DNA from: Williamsia maris
GTDB lineage: Bacteria > Actinomycetota > Actinomycetes > Mycobacteriales > Mycobacteriaceae
Direction: 5' to 3'
Assembly: GCF_024171815.1 (NCBI RefSeq)
Contig: NZ_JAMTCJ010000003.1
Coordinates: 744,001 to 808,000, forward strand
Length of the DNA: 64,000 nt
The notes beneath the pieces are model-generated. The model searched no databases and had not been told where the DNA came from. It saw nothing but the letters and a program-made list of their open reading frames with translations. The position numbers and the translations under genes are program-made. Position 1 is the first letter of the stretch; every line of letters starts with the position of its first letter. This document shows positions 39,142 through 47,092 of the stretch, piece after piece.

Positions 39142-42100
39142 ATGACGCAGATCCCGACCACCGAGGACCTCTCGGCCCTGAAATCCATCCGGCTCTCGTG
39201 GGCACCGACTCCCGACGACGTCTGGCGCCCGCAGTCGGAACTGCACGTGCCGGGTATGCACGAACGGGCGTTGAGCCACACGCTCGAAGCCTTCGACGAC
39301 GCACGCCGTAGCGACGATTCCAGTCCGCTGGGTGTCGTTGTGACCGGTCCCGCCGGGACCGGCAAGACCCATCTGCTGGCGCAGGCACGTGAGGCGGTCC
39401 AGCAACAGGGCGGCTATTTCTTCCTCATCGGCCTGCTCGACGGCAAGAGCTTCTGGCGTTCGATCCTCATCGGCCTCCTGGACGATCTGATGCGACCCGC
39501 ACCGGGCCACGTAAGTCAGCACGTCAAACTCCTCGCCGAACTCGCCGACGTCGCTCAGGTCGATGCCCCCACCAAGGCCGCGGTCGTGGGTGAGGCGCCC
39601 GTGACACCCGAGATCCTCGACACCTTCGTCACAGCTGTGTTCGCCGAGCGCCCGCGGTATCGGCGCCGCGCTCAGCATGCTCTGCGGGCGCTGGTCCTGT
39701 GGGCCGCCGCCGACCCGTTCGTGCAGGAACTCGGCGACGCCTACCTGCAGGCCATCAGCGACATCGATCCCTCTGAGTTCACGCCGTGGGGAATCCGGCA
39801 GGCAGAGTTGGGATATCAGGGGATCTCCGAGGCCATCTCCCGTCTGATGTCGCTGACCGGTCCGACGATGCTCGCCATCGACCAGATCGACACCCTGCTG
39901 GCGCAGTCACGAACTGCGACGGGATCCGGCACCGGCGACGACTCGGAAGACCGCCTGCTGGAGGAGGTCGCACACGGTTTGATGTCGCTGCGCCAGACGA
40001 TGAGTCGCACGGTCTCGGTGGTGTCCTGTCTCCCGGCGGCATGGGATTCCCTCGTCACCCACGCGACAGCGTCGGTGACCGATCGGTTCCGCATCGCCCC
40101 GATGTTGCAACGCATACCCGATGCCGAGATCGCCCGTTCCATTCTGGCCCGTCGCTTTCGGCAGAGCTTTGCGACCGTCGGCTTCACGCCTCCGTACCCC
40201 ACGTGGCCGATCGCTGCCGAGGCCTTCGAAACTGCTCTGGACATGACACCGCGGCGCGTGATGATTCTCGCCGATCGGCACATCAGGCGTTGTGTGGACG
40301 GCGATTCCGTGACCGAGCTGACGACTTTCGCCGATTCGGACCCCACTGAGGAAGCCGTGTCGATCACGTCCTCCGATTCGGAGTTGAGCGTGCTCGACCG
40401 TCGATTCGCAGAATTGACCGACCGGTTCGACGTCGACACGGTCATGTCCGAGGAGAACGAGGACCGCGAGTTCCCGTCCTTGCTCGCAGCGGGTTTCAGC
40501 TCGTGGATCGCGGAGCGGACCGGGCAGCGAGAGACGTTCACCTTCGACCCGAGCCAGAGCAGTTCCCCGCCACTACACGGTCGACTGAAGTGCGATCTGG
40601 ACGAGAACGACAATCAGCAGCACTGGGCCTTCCGGGCCGTCGCGGCCCAGCATCCGCGGGCGGCGCTGAACCGCATCCAGAAGGCCAGCGCGGCCGTCGG
40701 TCTGACGGCTGGGGTCCCGCAGCGCGGTATCACGCTCATTCGGAACACCTCGTGGTCGTCAGGGCCCAAGACGCAGGAGACCCTCGGCGAGTTCGAGAAG
40801 GCCGGCGGCAGGATCCGGTCGATCTCGCGGCAGGACGTGGGCGCGCTCGGTGCCCTCCGAACCTTTCTGGCGGAGAACCCTGTGGGGCTCAACGACTGGT
40901 TGAGCACCCGCCGTCCCGCGCACGGGATCACGCTGTTCGCGCAGACGCTGCCCGCGATCGACGAGCACCCGGGTGACACCGCCGTCGCGGCGCCCCCGAC
41001 AGCGTCCCCGACAGCGTCCCCGACAGCGTCCCCGACGACCACCGAAACAGCCCCCGCCGAACCGGCGACCACCGACACCGGCACCCCGGCAACCGAAGAC
41101 GTCGACGAGCCGACGACGTCGCCGCAACCGGCCACACCGTCGGAACCAGTTGTCGCCGAACAGGAGCCGTCGGCCACGGAGATCGTCGTGGGGACTGCGT
41201 CGTCGTCGGGCCGCGATGTCAGTGTCTCGCTGGAGGCGCTGCGCAAACACGTCGCCATCTTCGCCGGGTCCGGCTCGGGCAAGACCGTGCTGATCCGCCG
41301 CCTCATCGAGGAGTGCGCGGTCGCCGGGGTGTCGGCGATCGTGCTCGACGTCAACAACGACCTCGCGCGGCTCGGCGAGCAGTGGCCCGAGGGCAGTCGG
41401 GAGTGGCCGCCACGCGACCGACAGCTCGCCGACGACTACTTCGCCCACACCGAGGTCATCGTGTGGACACCGCGCCGGAGCGCGGGGCGCCCGTTGAGCT
41501 TTCAACCGCTCCCGGATTTCTCGAGTGCGCTCGACGATGCCGACGAGTTCGACGCCGCGGTCGATTCGGCACTGGCTTCCCTGGAACCGCAGGCGGTCGC
41601 GCGCGGCGCCAAGGCCAAGCACTCGCAGGCGGTGCTGCGGCAGGCCGTCCAACACTTCGGACGCAACGGCGGTGGTGGCCTCTCGGATCTGGTTGCGCTG
41701 CTGGAGGACTTCCCGGCCGAGGCGAGCAAGATGCGCAACGCATCAGGCATCGCCGCCGACCTGGCCGAGAACCTCAAGGCGGCGATCGCCAACGATCCGA
41801 TGTTCGGCGGCCAGGGCACCCCGGTCGACCCCGGTGTGCTGTTGACGCCGTCGGAGGGCAAGCGGGCGCGGGTGTCGGTCATCAACCTGGCCGGGCTGAC
41901 CGCCGACGAGACCAAGCAGAACTTCGTCAACCAGCTCCAGATGGGGTTGTTCGCGTGGATCAAGAAGAACCCGGCCGGCGACCGCCCGCTCGGTGGGCTG
42001 CTGGTGATGGACGAGGCGCAGAACTTCGCGCCGTCGGGCGCCATGACCACGGCGACCCACAGCACGTTGGCGCTGGCGTCGCAGGCCCGCAAGTACGGCC

Positions 42101-42396
42101 TCGGTCTGGTCTACGCGACACAGGCCCCGAAGGGGCTGCACAACAGGATCTCCGGCAACGCGTCCACGCAGTTCTACGGCCTGCTCACCGCGCCGACGCA
42201 GATCGCGGCCGCGCAGGAGCTGGCGAAGATGAAGGGCGGCACACTGGCCGACCTCGCGCGCCTGCCGTCGGGCCGGTTCTACGCCGCGATCGAGGGCGGC
42301 GGGTTCACGCAGGTACAGACCCCGCTGTGCGTGTCGTACCACCCGAAGAGCCCGCCCACCGAAGAAGAGGTCATCGCCATCGCCCGCCGGTCCTGA
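39142..42396 (+). CDS. Double ATPase: N-terminal AAA domain fused to C-terminal HerA/FtsK-like domain (cassette gene 4)
   Basis: 1084 aa. Domain 1 (about 35-390) is an ORC/AAA-type ATPase with Walker A GPAGTGKT (69-76) and Walker B MLAIDQID (D247). Residues about 440-600 form a conserved-looking domain I cannot name (RGITLIRNTSWSSGPKTQE, FEKAGGRIRSISRQDV). A Pro/Thr linker (about 614-680) contains a threefold ASPT repeat. Domain 2 (about 685-1084) is HerA/FtsK-like: Walker A AGSGSGKT (708-715), Walker B LLVMDEAQNF (D957, E958) and a sensor segment VYATQAPKGL. It has both NTPase sites intact. It is probably a DNA translocase or remodeller working with the nuclease-like and winged-helix proteins upstream. 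Confidence 0.75.
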   Translation: MTQIPTTEDLSALKSIRLSWAPTPDDVWRPQSELHVPGMHERALSHTLEAFDDARRSDDSSPLGVVVTGPAGTGKTHLLAQAREAVQQQGGYFFLIGLLDGKSFWRSILIGLLDDLMRPAPGHVSQHVKLLAELADVAQVDAPTKAAVVGEAPVTPEILDTFVTAVFAERPRYRRRAQHALRALVLWAAADPFVQELGDAYLQAISDIDPSEFTPWGIRQAELGYQGISEAISRLMSLTGPTMLAIDQIDTLLAQSRTATGSGTGDDSEDRLLEEVAHGLMSLRQTMSRTVSVVSCLPAAWDSLVTHATASVTDRFRIAPMLQRIPDAEIARSILARRFRQSFATVGFTPPYPTWPIAAEAFETALDMTPRRVMILADRHIRRCVDGDSVTELTTFADSDPTEEAVSITSSDSELSVLDRRFAELTDRFDVDTVMSEENEDREFPSLLAAGFSSWIAERTGQRETFTFDPSQSSSPPLHGRLKCDLDENDNQQHWAFRAVAAQHPRAALNRIQKASAAVGLTAGVPQRGITLIRNTSWSSGPKTQETLGEFEKAGGRIRSISRQDVGALGALRTFLAENPVGLNDWLSTRRPAHGITLFAQTLPAIDEHPGDTAVAAPPTASPTASPTASPTTTETAPAEPATTDTGTPATEDVDEPTTSPQPATPSEPVVAEQEPSATEIVVGTASSSGRDVSVSLEALRKHVAIFAGSGSGKTVLIRRLIEECAVAGVSAIVLDVNNDLARLGEQWPEGSREWPPRDRQLADDYFAHTEVIVWTPRRSAGRPLSFQPLPDFSSALDDADEFDAAVDSALASLEPQAVARGAKAKHSQAVLRQAVQHFGRNGGGGLSDLVALLEDFPAEASKMRNASGIAADLAENLKAAIANDPMFGGQGTPVDPGVLLTPSEGKRARVSVINLAGLTADETKQNFVNQLQMGLFAWIKKNPAGDRPLGGLLVMDEAQNFAPSGAMTTATHSTLALASQARKYGLGLVYATQAPKGLHNRISGNASTQFYGLLTAPTQIAAAQELAKMKGGTLADLARLPSGRFYAAIEGGGFTQVQTPLCVSYHPKSPPTEEEVIAIARRS
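40998..41033 (+). repeat. Three tandem 12-bp units inside the double-ATPase gene
   Basis: GACAGCGTCCCC occurs three times in succession and encodes (T)ASP(T) repeats in the disordered linker between the two ATPase domains. As 12 bp is a multiple of three, copy-number change would keep the frame. Confidence 0.85.
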
Positions 42397-42409
42397 GGCA
42401 CTGCGCGAC

Positions 42410-43771
42410 CTACTGGTTCCCGAAGACGCCGCGGTAGGCGGCCGCCGGGTGGGTGTCGGGGAGACGGTCGCGTCCCGACGATTTCCGTCGAGAGGTGCCC
42501 TCGGCGTACTCCCGCTTGGCCAGTCCGCGGTCGCGCAGGACCGGCATGACGTGATCGATGAACTCCTCGTAGCTGCCCGGGATGGTGGAGTTCACCACGT
42601 TGATCCCACCGACACCGGCGGCTCGCCAGTCCTCGAGCACGTCGGCGATGGTCTCCGGTGTTCCGACGACACGGCCTGAGCGGCTGCGGATCTCGGCCAG
42701 ATCCCGCACCGTCGGCTCGCGATCGGTGATGGCCTCCTTCACCCAGGCCAGCGTGCTGCGGTTGCCCTCCGCCTCGATCTCGCCGATCGGGGTGTCGAGA
42801 TCGTAGGAGCCGAGGTCGAACCCCATGCCGCCGGCCGCGTGGGCGATGATCGTGGTCGGATCGATGAACTCGTCGAGCTCGGCGGCCTTGCGGGTCGCCT
42901 CCTCCTCGGTGCTGCCGATGACGAACGACAGGCCCTGGAAGAACTGGAGATCGTCCGGTGCGCGGCCGGCGTCGGTGACGAGCGTGCGCGTGTCGGCGAT
43001 CAGTGCCTTCGCGGCCCGCGGATTCGGCGACATGATGAACTGCGCCTCGGCATTACGGGCGGCGAAGCCACGACCCGCCGGCGACGAGCCGGCCTGGAAC
43101 AGCACCGGGGTCCGCTGCGGCGACGGCGCCACCAGATGCGGTCCCTCCACCCGGTACCGCTCCCCGACGTGGTTGATCTTGTGGACCTTGTCGAAGTCCG
43201 CGTGCAGACCGGACTTCTTGTCCGCGACGAGCGCCCCGTCGTCCCACGAGCCCTCCCAGAGCTTGTAGACCACGTCGACGTACTCATCGGCCCACCGGTA
43301 TCGGTCGTCATGTCCGGTGATGTCGTCGTAGCCGAAGTTGCGCCACGCGTTGGCCGACTGGCTCGTCACGATGTTCCAGGCGATCCGACCGTTCGACGCT
43401 TGATCCAGGGTCGACATCATCCGGGCGAACTGGAACGGATGCGTCTGCAGGATGGAGCTGGTGACCGCGATGCCGAGGTGCTCGGTCGCGTAGGCGATGG
43501 CCGACGCGAGGACCGTCGGATCGTTGCTCGGGATCTGCAGACCGGACTCGACGAACTTGCGCCACGACCCCTGGTAGTCCCCGTAGAGCCCCACCACGTC
43601 GGCGAAGAAGATGTAGTCGAACGTCCCCGCCTCCAGCGTCCTCGCCAGCGACACCCAGTGCTCGAGTGAATTGAAGTCGCTCTGGCGCGCCTCCGGGAGC
43701 CGCCACGCGCCGTGCGTGATGTGCGACGTCGTGTTCATGACGAATGCGGAGAACTGCAGCGGAGTGGTCAT
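42410..43771 (-). CDS. NtaA/SnaA/DszA-family flavin-dependent monooxygenase
   Basis: A 453-aa class C flavin monooxygenase (LLM superfamily, FMNH2 supplied by a separate reductase). Family marks are FDYIFFADVVGLYGDY, GRIAWNIVTSQSANAWRNFG, HRYxWADEYVDVVYKLWEGS-type sequence and FQAGSSPAGRGFAARNAEA. Relatives act on nitrilotriacetate, sulfones and similar compounds; the substrate is unknown here. The ATG at 43771 matches the family start. It converges with the double-ATPase gene (13-nt gap). No flavin reductase lies next to it. Confidence 0.9.
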   Translation of the reverse strand: MTTPLQFSAFVMNTTSHITHGAWRLPEARQSDFNSLEHWVSLARTLEAGTFDYIFFADVVGLYGDYQGSWRKFVESGLQIPSNDPTVLASAIAYATEHLGIAVTSSILQTHPFQFARMMSTLDQASNGRIAWNIVTSQSANAWRNFGYDDITGHDDRYRWADEYVDVVYKLWEGSWDDGALVADKKSGLHADFDKVHKINHVGERYRVEGPHLVAPSPQRTPVLFQAGSSPAGRGFAARNAEAQFIMSPNPRAAKALIADTRTLVTDAGRAPDDLQFFQGLSFVIGSTEEEATRKAAELDEFIDPTTIIAHAAGGMGFDLGSYDLDTPIGEIEAEGNRSTLAWVKEAITDREPTVRDLAEIRSRSGRVVGTPETIADVLEDWRAAGVGGINVVNSTIPGSYEEFIDHVMPVLRDRGLAKREYAEGTSRRKSSGRDRLPDTHPAAAYRGVFGNQ

Positions 43772-43849
43772 CGGAGTCCACGCTACGGCGGACCCGTCAC
43801 GGGCACACGAGAGGCGATCGAGCTGAGTCGAAGTGTCAGGACAGCAGCA

Positions 43850-43876
43850 GGGCCGGACACCTGTGGTGTCCGGCCC
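43850..43876 (-). terminator. Terminator of the first small secreted-protein gene
   Basis: GGGCCGGACACC and GGTGTCCGGCCC form a perfect 12-bp stem with a TGT loop, 22 nt past the stop of the 43898 gene. There is no U tract. Confidence 0.7.
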
Positions 43877-43897
43877 CACGCGGGCAATCCTGCGGTC

Positions 43898-44185
43898 TTA
43901 TCGGCCCAGCGGGATCCAGAAGCCGAAGAACCAGAAGCCCCACCCGTGGTGGTGCTGGTCGAAGACCGGTGTCACCCGATGACCCTGGTAGTTGAACGGC
44001 CGGTGGTCCGGGCGGCTGACCGGACCGGGCTGGGCGAACGGTGCGCCGTTGCCGCGGAACTCCTGCTGGGTGTTCTGGTGCGGACCCTGCGGTGCGGCGG
44101 ACGCCATGCCGGCACCGGCGCCCAGAGATGCGAGCGCGATGCCGCCCGCGAGTGCCGATCCGATGACGATCTTCTTGAGCTTCAT
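43898..44185 (-). CDS. Small secreted protein with aromatic C-terminal tail (paralogue A)
   Basis: A 95-aa precursor with a signal peptide (MKLKKIVIGSALAGGIALAS, cleavage after ASA, about residue 31). The mature part is short, rich in Pro, Gln and His, and ends in VTPVFDQHHHGWGFWFFGFW plus IPLGR. The tail repeats in the neighbour at 44385. I know no family for it. ATG 44185 is preferred over 44191 because GAGGGG then has proper spacing. No Cys residues in the mature part. It probably ends up outside the membrane or in the cell envelope. Confidence 0.75.
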   Translation of the reverse strand: MKLKKIVIGSALAGGIALASLGAGAGMASAAPQGPHQNTQQEFRGNGAPFAQPGPVSRPDHRPFNYQGHRVTPVFDQHHHGWGFWFFGFWIPLGR

Positions 44186-44384
44186 TCCCATGTCCCCTCG
44201 TGACCACCGGAGTTCCGGTGAACCGTCTGTGGTTGTCGACTGACTGACGACTTCGGCAAACGTAGGAGCCGAACCTGTCAGGCATCTGCCGGTCACGCTG
44301 TCAACAGGCTGTCAACCGCCGGTTGCACTCGCAGACTGGGCTTTTCGGGCATCTCGACCGTTGTCGGATCCGGCGACGTCGGGA

Positions 44385-44678
44385 TCAGTGCGCGATCGGG
44401 ATCCAGAAGCCGAAGAACCAGAACCCCCAGGCGTGGTGGCTCTGATCGAAGACCGGTGTCACGTGCTGCCCCCGGTAGGTGAACGGCTTGTTGTCGGGTC
44501 GACGGACGGGTCCCGGCTGCGAGACCGGGGTCACCGGGGCGCTCTGCACGTACTGCTGTGTGGTGCTCTGGGCGGGGGCATGCGGCGCTGCCGCTGCCAC
44601 ACCCGCTCCCGCGCCGAGCGATGCGAGTCCGACTCCACCGGCGACCACGGTCCCCATCACGATCTTCTTGATTCTCAT
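44385..44678 (-). CDS. Small secreted protein with aromatic C-terminal tail (paralogue B)
   Basis: A 97-aa precursor, parallel to its neighbour: signal peptide MRIKKIVMGTVVAGGVGLAS, AAAAP cleavage region, Gln/Pro-rich middle (VSQPGPVRRPDNKPFTYRGQ) and the tail HVTPVFDQSHHAWGFWFFGF plus WIPIAH. Within the last 40 residues the two copies share the tail and the xQPGPVxRPDxxPFxYxGxxVTPVFDQ pattern, while the middles differ. AGGAAA stands before ATG 44678. A tandem duplication; function unknown. Confidence 0.75.
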   Translation of the reverse strand: MRIKKIVMGTVVAGGVGLASLGAGAGVAAAAPHAPAQSTTQQYVQSAPVTPVSQPGPVRRPDNKPFTYRGQHVTPVFDQSHHAWGFWFFGFWIPIAH

Positions 44679-44825
44679 GGCTTTCCTCAACTACGTCGTG
44701 CGATTCTCGTGAATCGCTCTGTGCCGCGGCCACTTCGACCGACCGAGCACCACGGTAGGAACCCGCCCTGCGAGGGGGCTGGGTGTGCGGCTGTGAGGGT
44801 GCTGTGAGCGACGCGAGGAGCCTGG

Positions 44826-45566
44826 TCAGTCGGCGCTTCGACCGTTGTCGGCGGCGATCACGGCGCCGTGGACGGCCTTCGCGGCGTCGCCGGCGAGAAA
44901 GGCGATCATCTCGGCGACATCGGACGGTTCGGACATCCCGCGTGGTGAGGCGGTGCGCATCACGAGGTTCACGTCGGCGCCGTCGGGGAACACGAAGTTC
45001 GTCACCTGAGGCGTCAGCATCCCGCCCGGGCACACCGCGTTGACCCGGATCTGCGAGGCACTGAACTCCACCGCGAGTGCCCGCGTCAGTCCGACCAGCC
45101 CGTGTTTGGCGGCGCAGTAGCCGGCCGAGTACGCCTGCCCCTGCGTGCCCGCGGTCGACGCCACGTTGACGATGCTGCCGTTCGTCGCGAGGAGGTGCGG
45201 CAGCGCGGCCCTGGTCAGGAAGAACGGCCCGTTGAGGTTGACCGCGAGGTCGGCGGCCCACTCGTCGTCGGTGACCGACGCGGTGTGTCGCATGGTGTGG
45301 GCGCCCGCGACGTTCACCAGGGTGTCGAGTCGGCCGAAACGCGCCACGCAGTCGGCGATCGCGTCGGCACAGGCCTGCGCCGAGGAGATGTCCACGGCCG
45401 CATACCCTCCGGAGCCGACCGACTCGTGGACCTCGCGGAGACGGTCGACGTCGCGGGCGATGCCGAGGACGGTCGCGCCCTGCGCTGCGAACAGTGCGAC
45501 CGTGGCCGCGCCGAGCCCCGAGGATGCGCCGGTGATCAGGGCGACCTTGCCCTCGAGTGTGGCCAT
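44826..45566 (-). CDS. Short-chain dehydrogenase/reductase
   Basis: A 246-aa classical SDR. The cofactor motif is TGASSGLG (about 12-19), the structural motif is NVAGAH (in place of NNAG), and the catalytic part is Ser in NVASTAGTQGQ, then Tyr/Lys in SAGYCAAKHGLVGLTRAL. NAD(P)-dependent oxidoreductase of unknown substrate. ATG 45566 is preferred to GTG 45572, on which no ribosome site fits. It ends 147 nt upstream of paralogue B on the same strand. Confidence 0.88.
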   Translation of the reverse strand: MATLEGKVALITGASSGLGAATVALFAAQGATVLGIARDVDRLREVHESVGSGGYAAVDISSAQACADAIADCVARFGRLDTLVNVAGAHTMRHTASVTDDEWAADLAVNLNGPFFLTRAALPHLLATNGSIVNVASTAGTQGQAYSAGYCAAKHGLVGLTRALAVEFSASQIRVNAVCPGGMLTPQVTNFVFPDGADVNLVMRTASPRGMSEPSDVAEMIAFLAGDAAKAVHGAVIAADNGRSAD

Positions 45567-45625
45567 CGCCACACCCTAGCCACGGCGTCGGTTGCCCGGA
45601 CCGGGGTGAGGCTTGATTCACTAGA

Positions 45626-45640
45626 GCAAACTTTCTTTGC
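45626..45640. promoter_or_regulatory. Palindrome in the promoter region of the exopolysaccharide cluster
   Basis: GCAAA-CTTTC-TTTGC lies 67 nt before the polymerase gene in an AT-rich patch, just after TTGATT (45613-45618) which could be a -35. A binding site for a regulator or RNA polymerase is possible. Nothing further supports it. Confidence 0.3.
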
Positions 45641-45706
45641 TGATTGGCCACGACTCCTCCGTGGGCACGCAAAGATGGGACCGGGCGGCCAGGAAGGTGG
45701 TGAGGA

Positions 45707-47092
45707 GTGCAGATCGCCGTGATCGTGGTGGGCGCCGTGATCGCGGTCGCTGCGCTCTGCTGGATCTATCGCCGACCGCAGCGCGGCGTGCTCCTGCTCG
45801 CGGCGTTGACACCGCTGCACGGTCTGCTCGCGATCGCGCCGGTTCCCGGGATCGCCTCGGCGTGGAAAGAGGGCCTGGTCCTGGTGACGGCCGTCTTCGC
45901 GTGGATCCACCGCGGTGTCGCAGCCCGACATCCCGGCCCTCGACTCCACCTCCCGTGGTGGCCGGCCGCGGCCATCTTCGTCGCCTACGGCACCGTCTCG
46001 GGACTCGCGTTCTTCGGCATCGCCGGGGTGGTCGCCATCAAGGTCACCTTCTTCTATCTGACGGTCGTGGGGATCCTGTGGCTCACGCCGTTCGACGCGC
46101 GCGACCGCGACGTCCTGGTCAGCGTCATCATGGGCATGGGCGCCCTGGCCACCGTCGTCGGCATCGTGCAACAGATCGTCGGTCCGGGCGCGCTGGTGAA
46201 CCTGGGCTACGAGTTCGGGCAGCAGGTCCGGACCACCGGAGGCTTCTTCCGGACGTTCAGCACCTTCAACCAGCCGTTCGGATTCGGCCTGTACGTGATG
46301 ATGGCGCTGCTGGTCGGCGGCGCCGTCGCGCTCGCCGAACCGCGTCGACGGCGCAACCTGCTGTTCCTCTGTTTCTCCCCTGTCATGGCCGCCGCGATGG
46401 CCACCTCGGTCGTCCGCGCGGCGATCCTCGGACTGCTGGTCGGCGCCATCTGGCTGACGATCCTGCGGTTCCGGGCGCTGGCCTGGCCGCTCGTCGCCGT
46501 CGCCGCACTGGGCGCGGTGACGCTCCCCCTCCTGCCGTCCGGGGCGTCGAAGATCTTCTTCTCCTCCAGCAGCCTGGGGCAGCGCGGTTCCGGGTGGAGC
46601 GACATCATCTCGAGCATCCTCGTCCACCCCGTGGGTCAGGGCCTGGGTGCGAGCGGCGCGGCCGCCGATCGCATCTCGACCGCGGAGGGCACCGCGACGC
46701 AGGCCGTGTCGACCGCCGGAGGAGTCGCCCAGGGCATGTCCAGCAACTACCAGCCGGACAACTACTACGTGAAGATGCTCCTCGAACTCGGCCCACTGGG
46801 GCTGTGGGCCTTCCTCGCGCTGATCGTGACGGCACTCATCTGGTGTGTTCAGCTCTCCCGTCGGATACCCGGCCGGGACGGGGCACTCGCGCTCGGGGTC
46901 AGCGCGTCCATCGTCGCCGCCATGGTGGCCAGCCTGGTGGCCACCTATTTCGAGATCTTCCCGCTGGACGTCTATTTCTGGTTGCTGTTAGGAGTGATGG
47001 GATGCGCCGCAGCGCAACACAGTTCACATTCGGTGCGCTCGCACTCCGACCCGGGGGAAGTGGAGTCCAGACCTACATCCGTGAGCTCCTGA
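45707..47092 (+). CDS. Wzy/WaaL-type O-antigen polymerase/ligase-like membrane protein
   Basis: 461 aa, about 11-12 membrane segments. A large external loop between late helices contains the O-antigen-ligase pattern (RGSGWSDIISSILVHPVGQG, YYVKMLLELGPLGLWAFLAL), in which the VHPVGQGLGASG stretch parallels the H(P)xxG motif of Wzy_C proteins. Probably polymerises lipid-linked repeat units on the outer face of the membrane. GTG 45707 has a strong AGGAAGGTGGTGAGGA run before it. Its last 91 nt overlap the next gene in another frame. Confidence 0.82.
   Translation: MQIAVIVVGAVIAVAALCWIYRRPQRGVLLLAALTPLHGLLAIAPVPGIASAWKEGLVLVTAVFAWIHRGVAARHPGPRLHLPWWPAAAIFVAYGTVSGLAFFGIAGVVAIKVTFFYLTVVGILWLTPFDARDRDVLVSVIMGMGALATVVGIVQQIVGPGALVNLGYEFGQQVRTTGGFFRTFSTFNQPFGFGLYVMMALLVGGAVALAEPRRRRNLLFLCFSPVMAAAMATSVVRAAILGLLVGAIWLTILRFRALAWPLVAVAALGAVTLPLLPSGASKIFFSSSSLGQRGSGWSDIISSILVHPVGQGLGASGAAADRISTAEGTATQAVSTAGGVAQGMSSNYQPDNYYVKMLLELGPLGLWAFLALIVTALIWCVQLSRRIPGRDGALALGVSASIVAAMVASLVATYFEIFPLDVYFWLLLGVMGCAAAQHSSHSVRSHSDPGEVESRPTSVSS

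Noticed and set aside
40998-41033. 12-bp tandem repeat as a CRISPR-like or VNTR locus
   Set aside because: Only three contiguous copies without spacers; it is explained as part of the coded Thr/Pro linker.
44293-45672. 459-aa minus-strand frame overlapping SDR and paralogue B
   Set aside because: Shifted-frame shadow; the SDR and signal-peptide frames explain the sequence.
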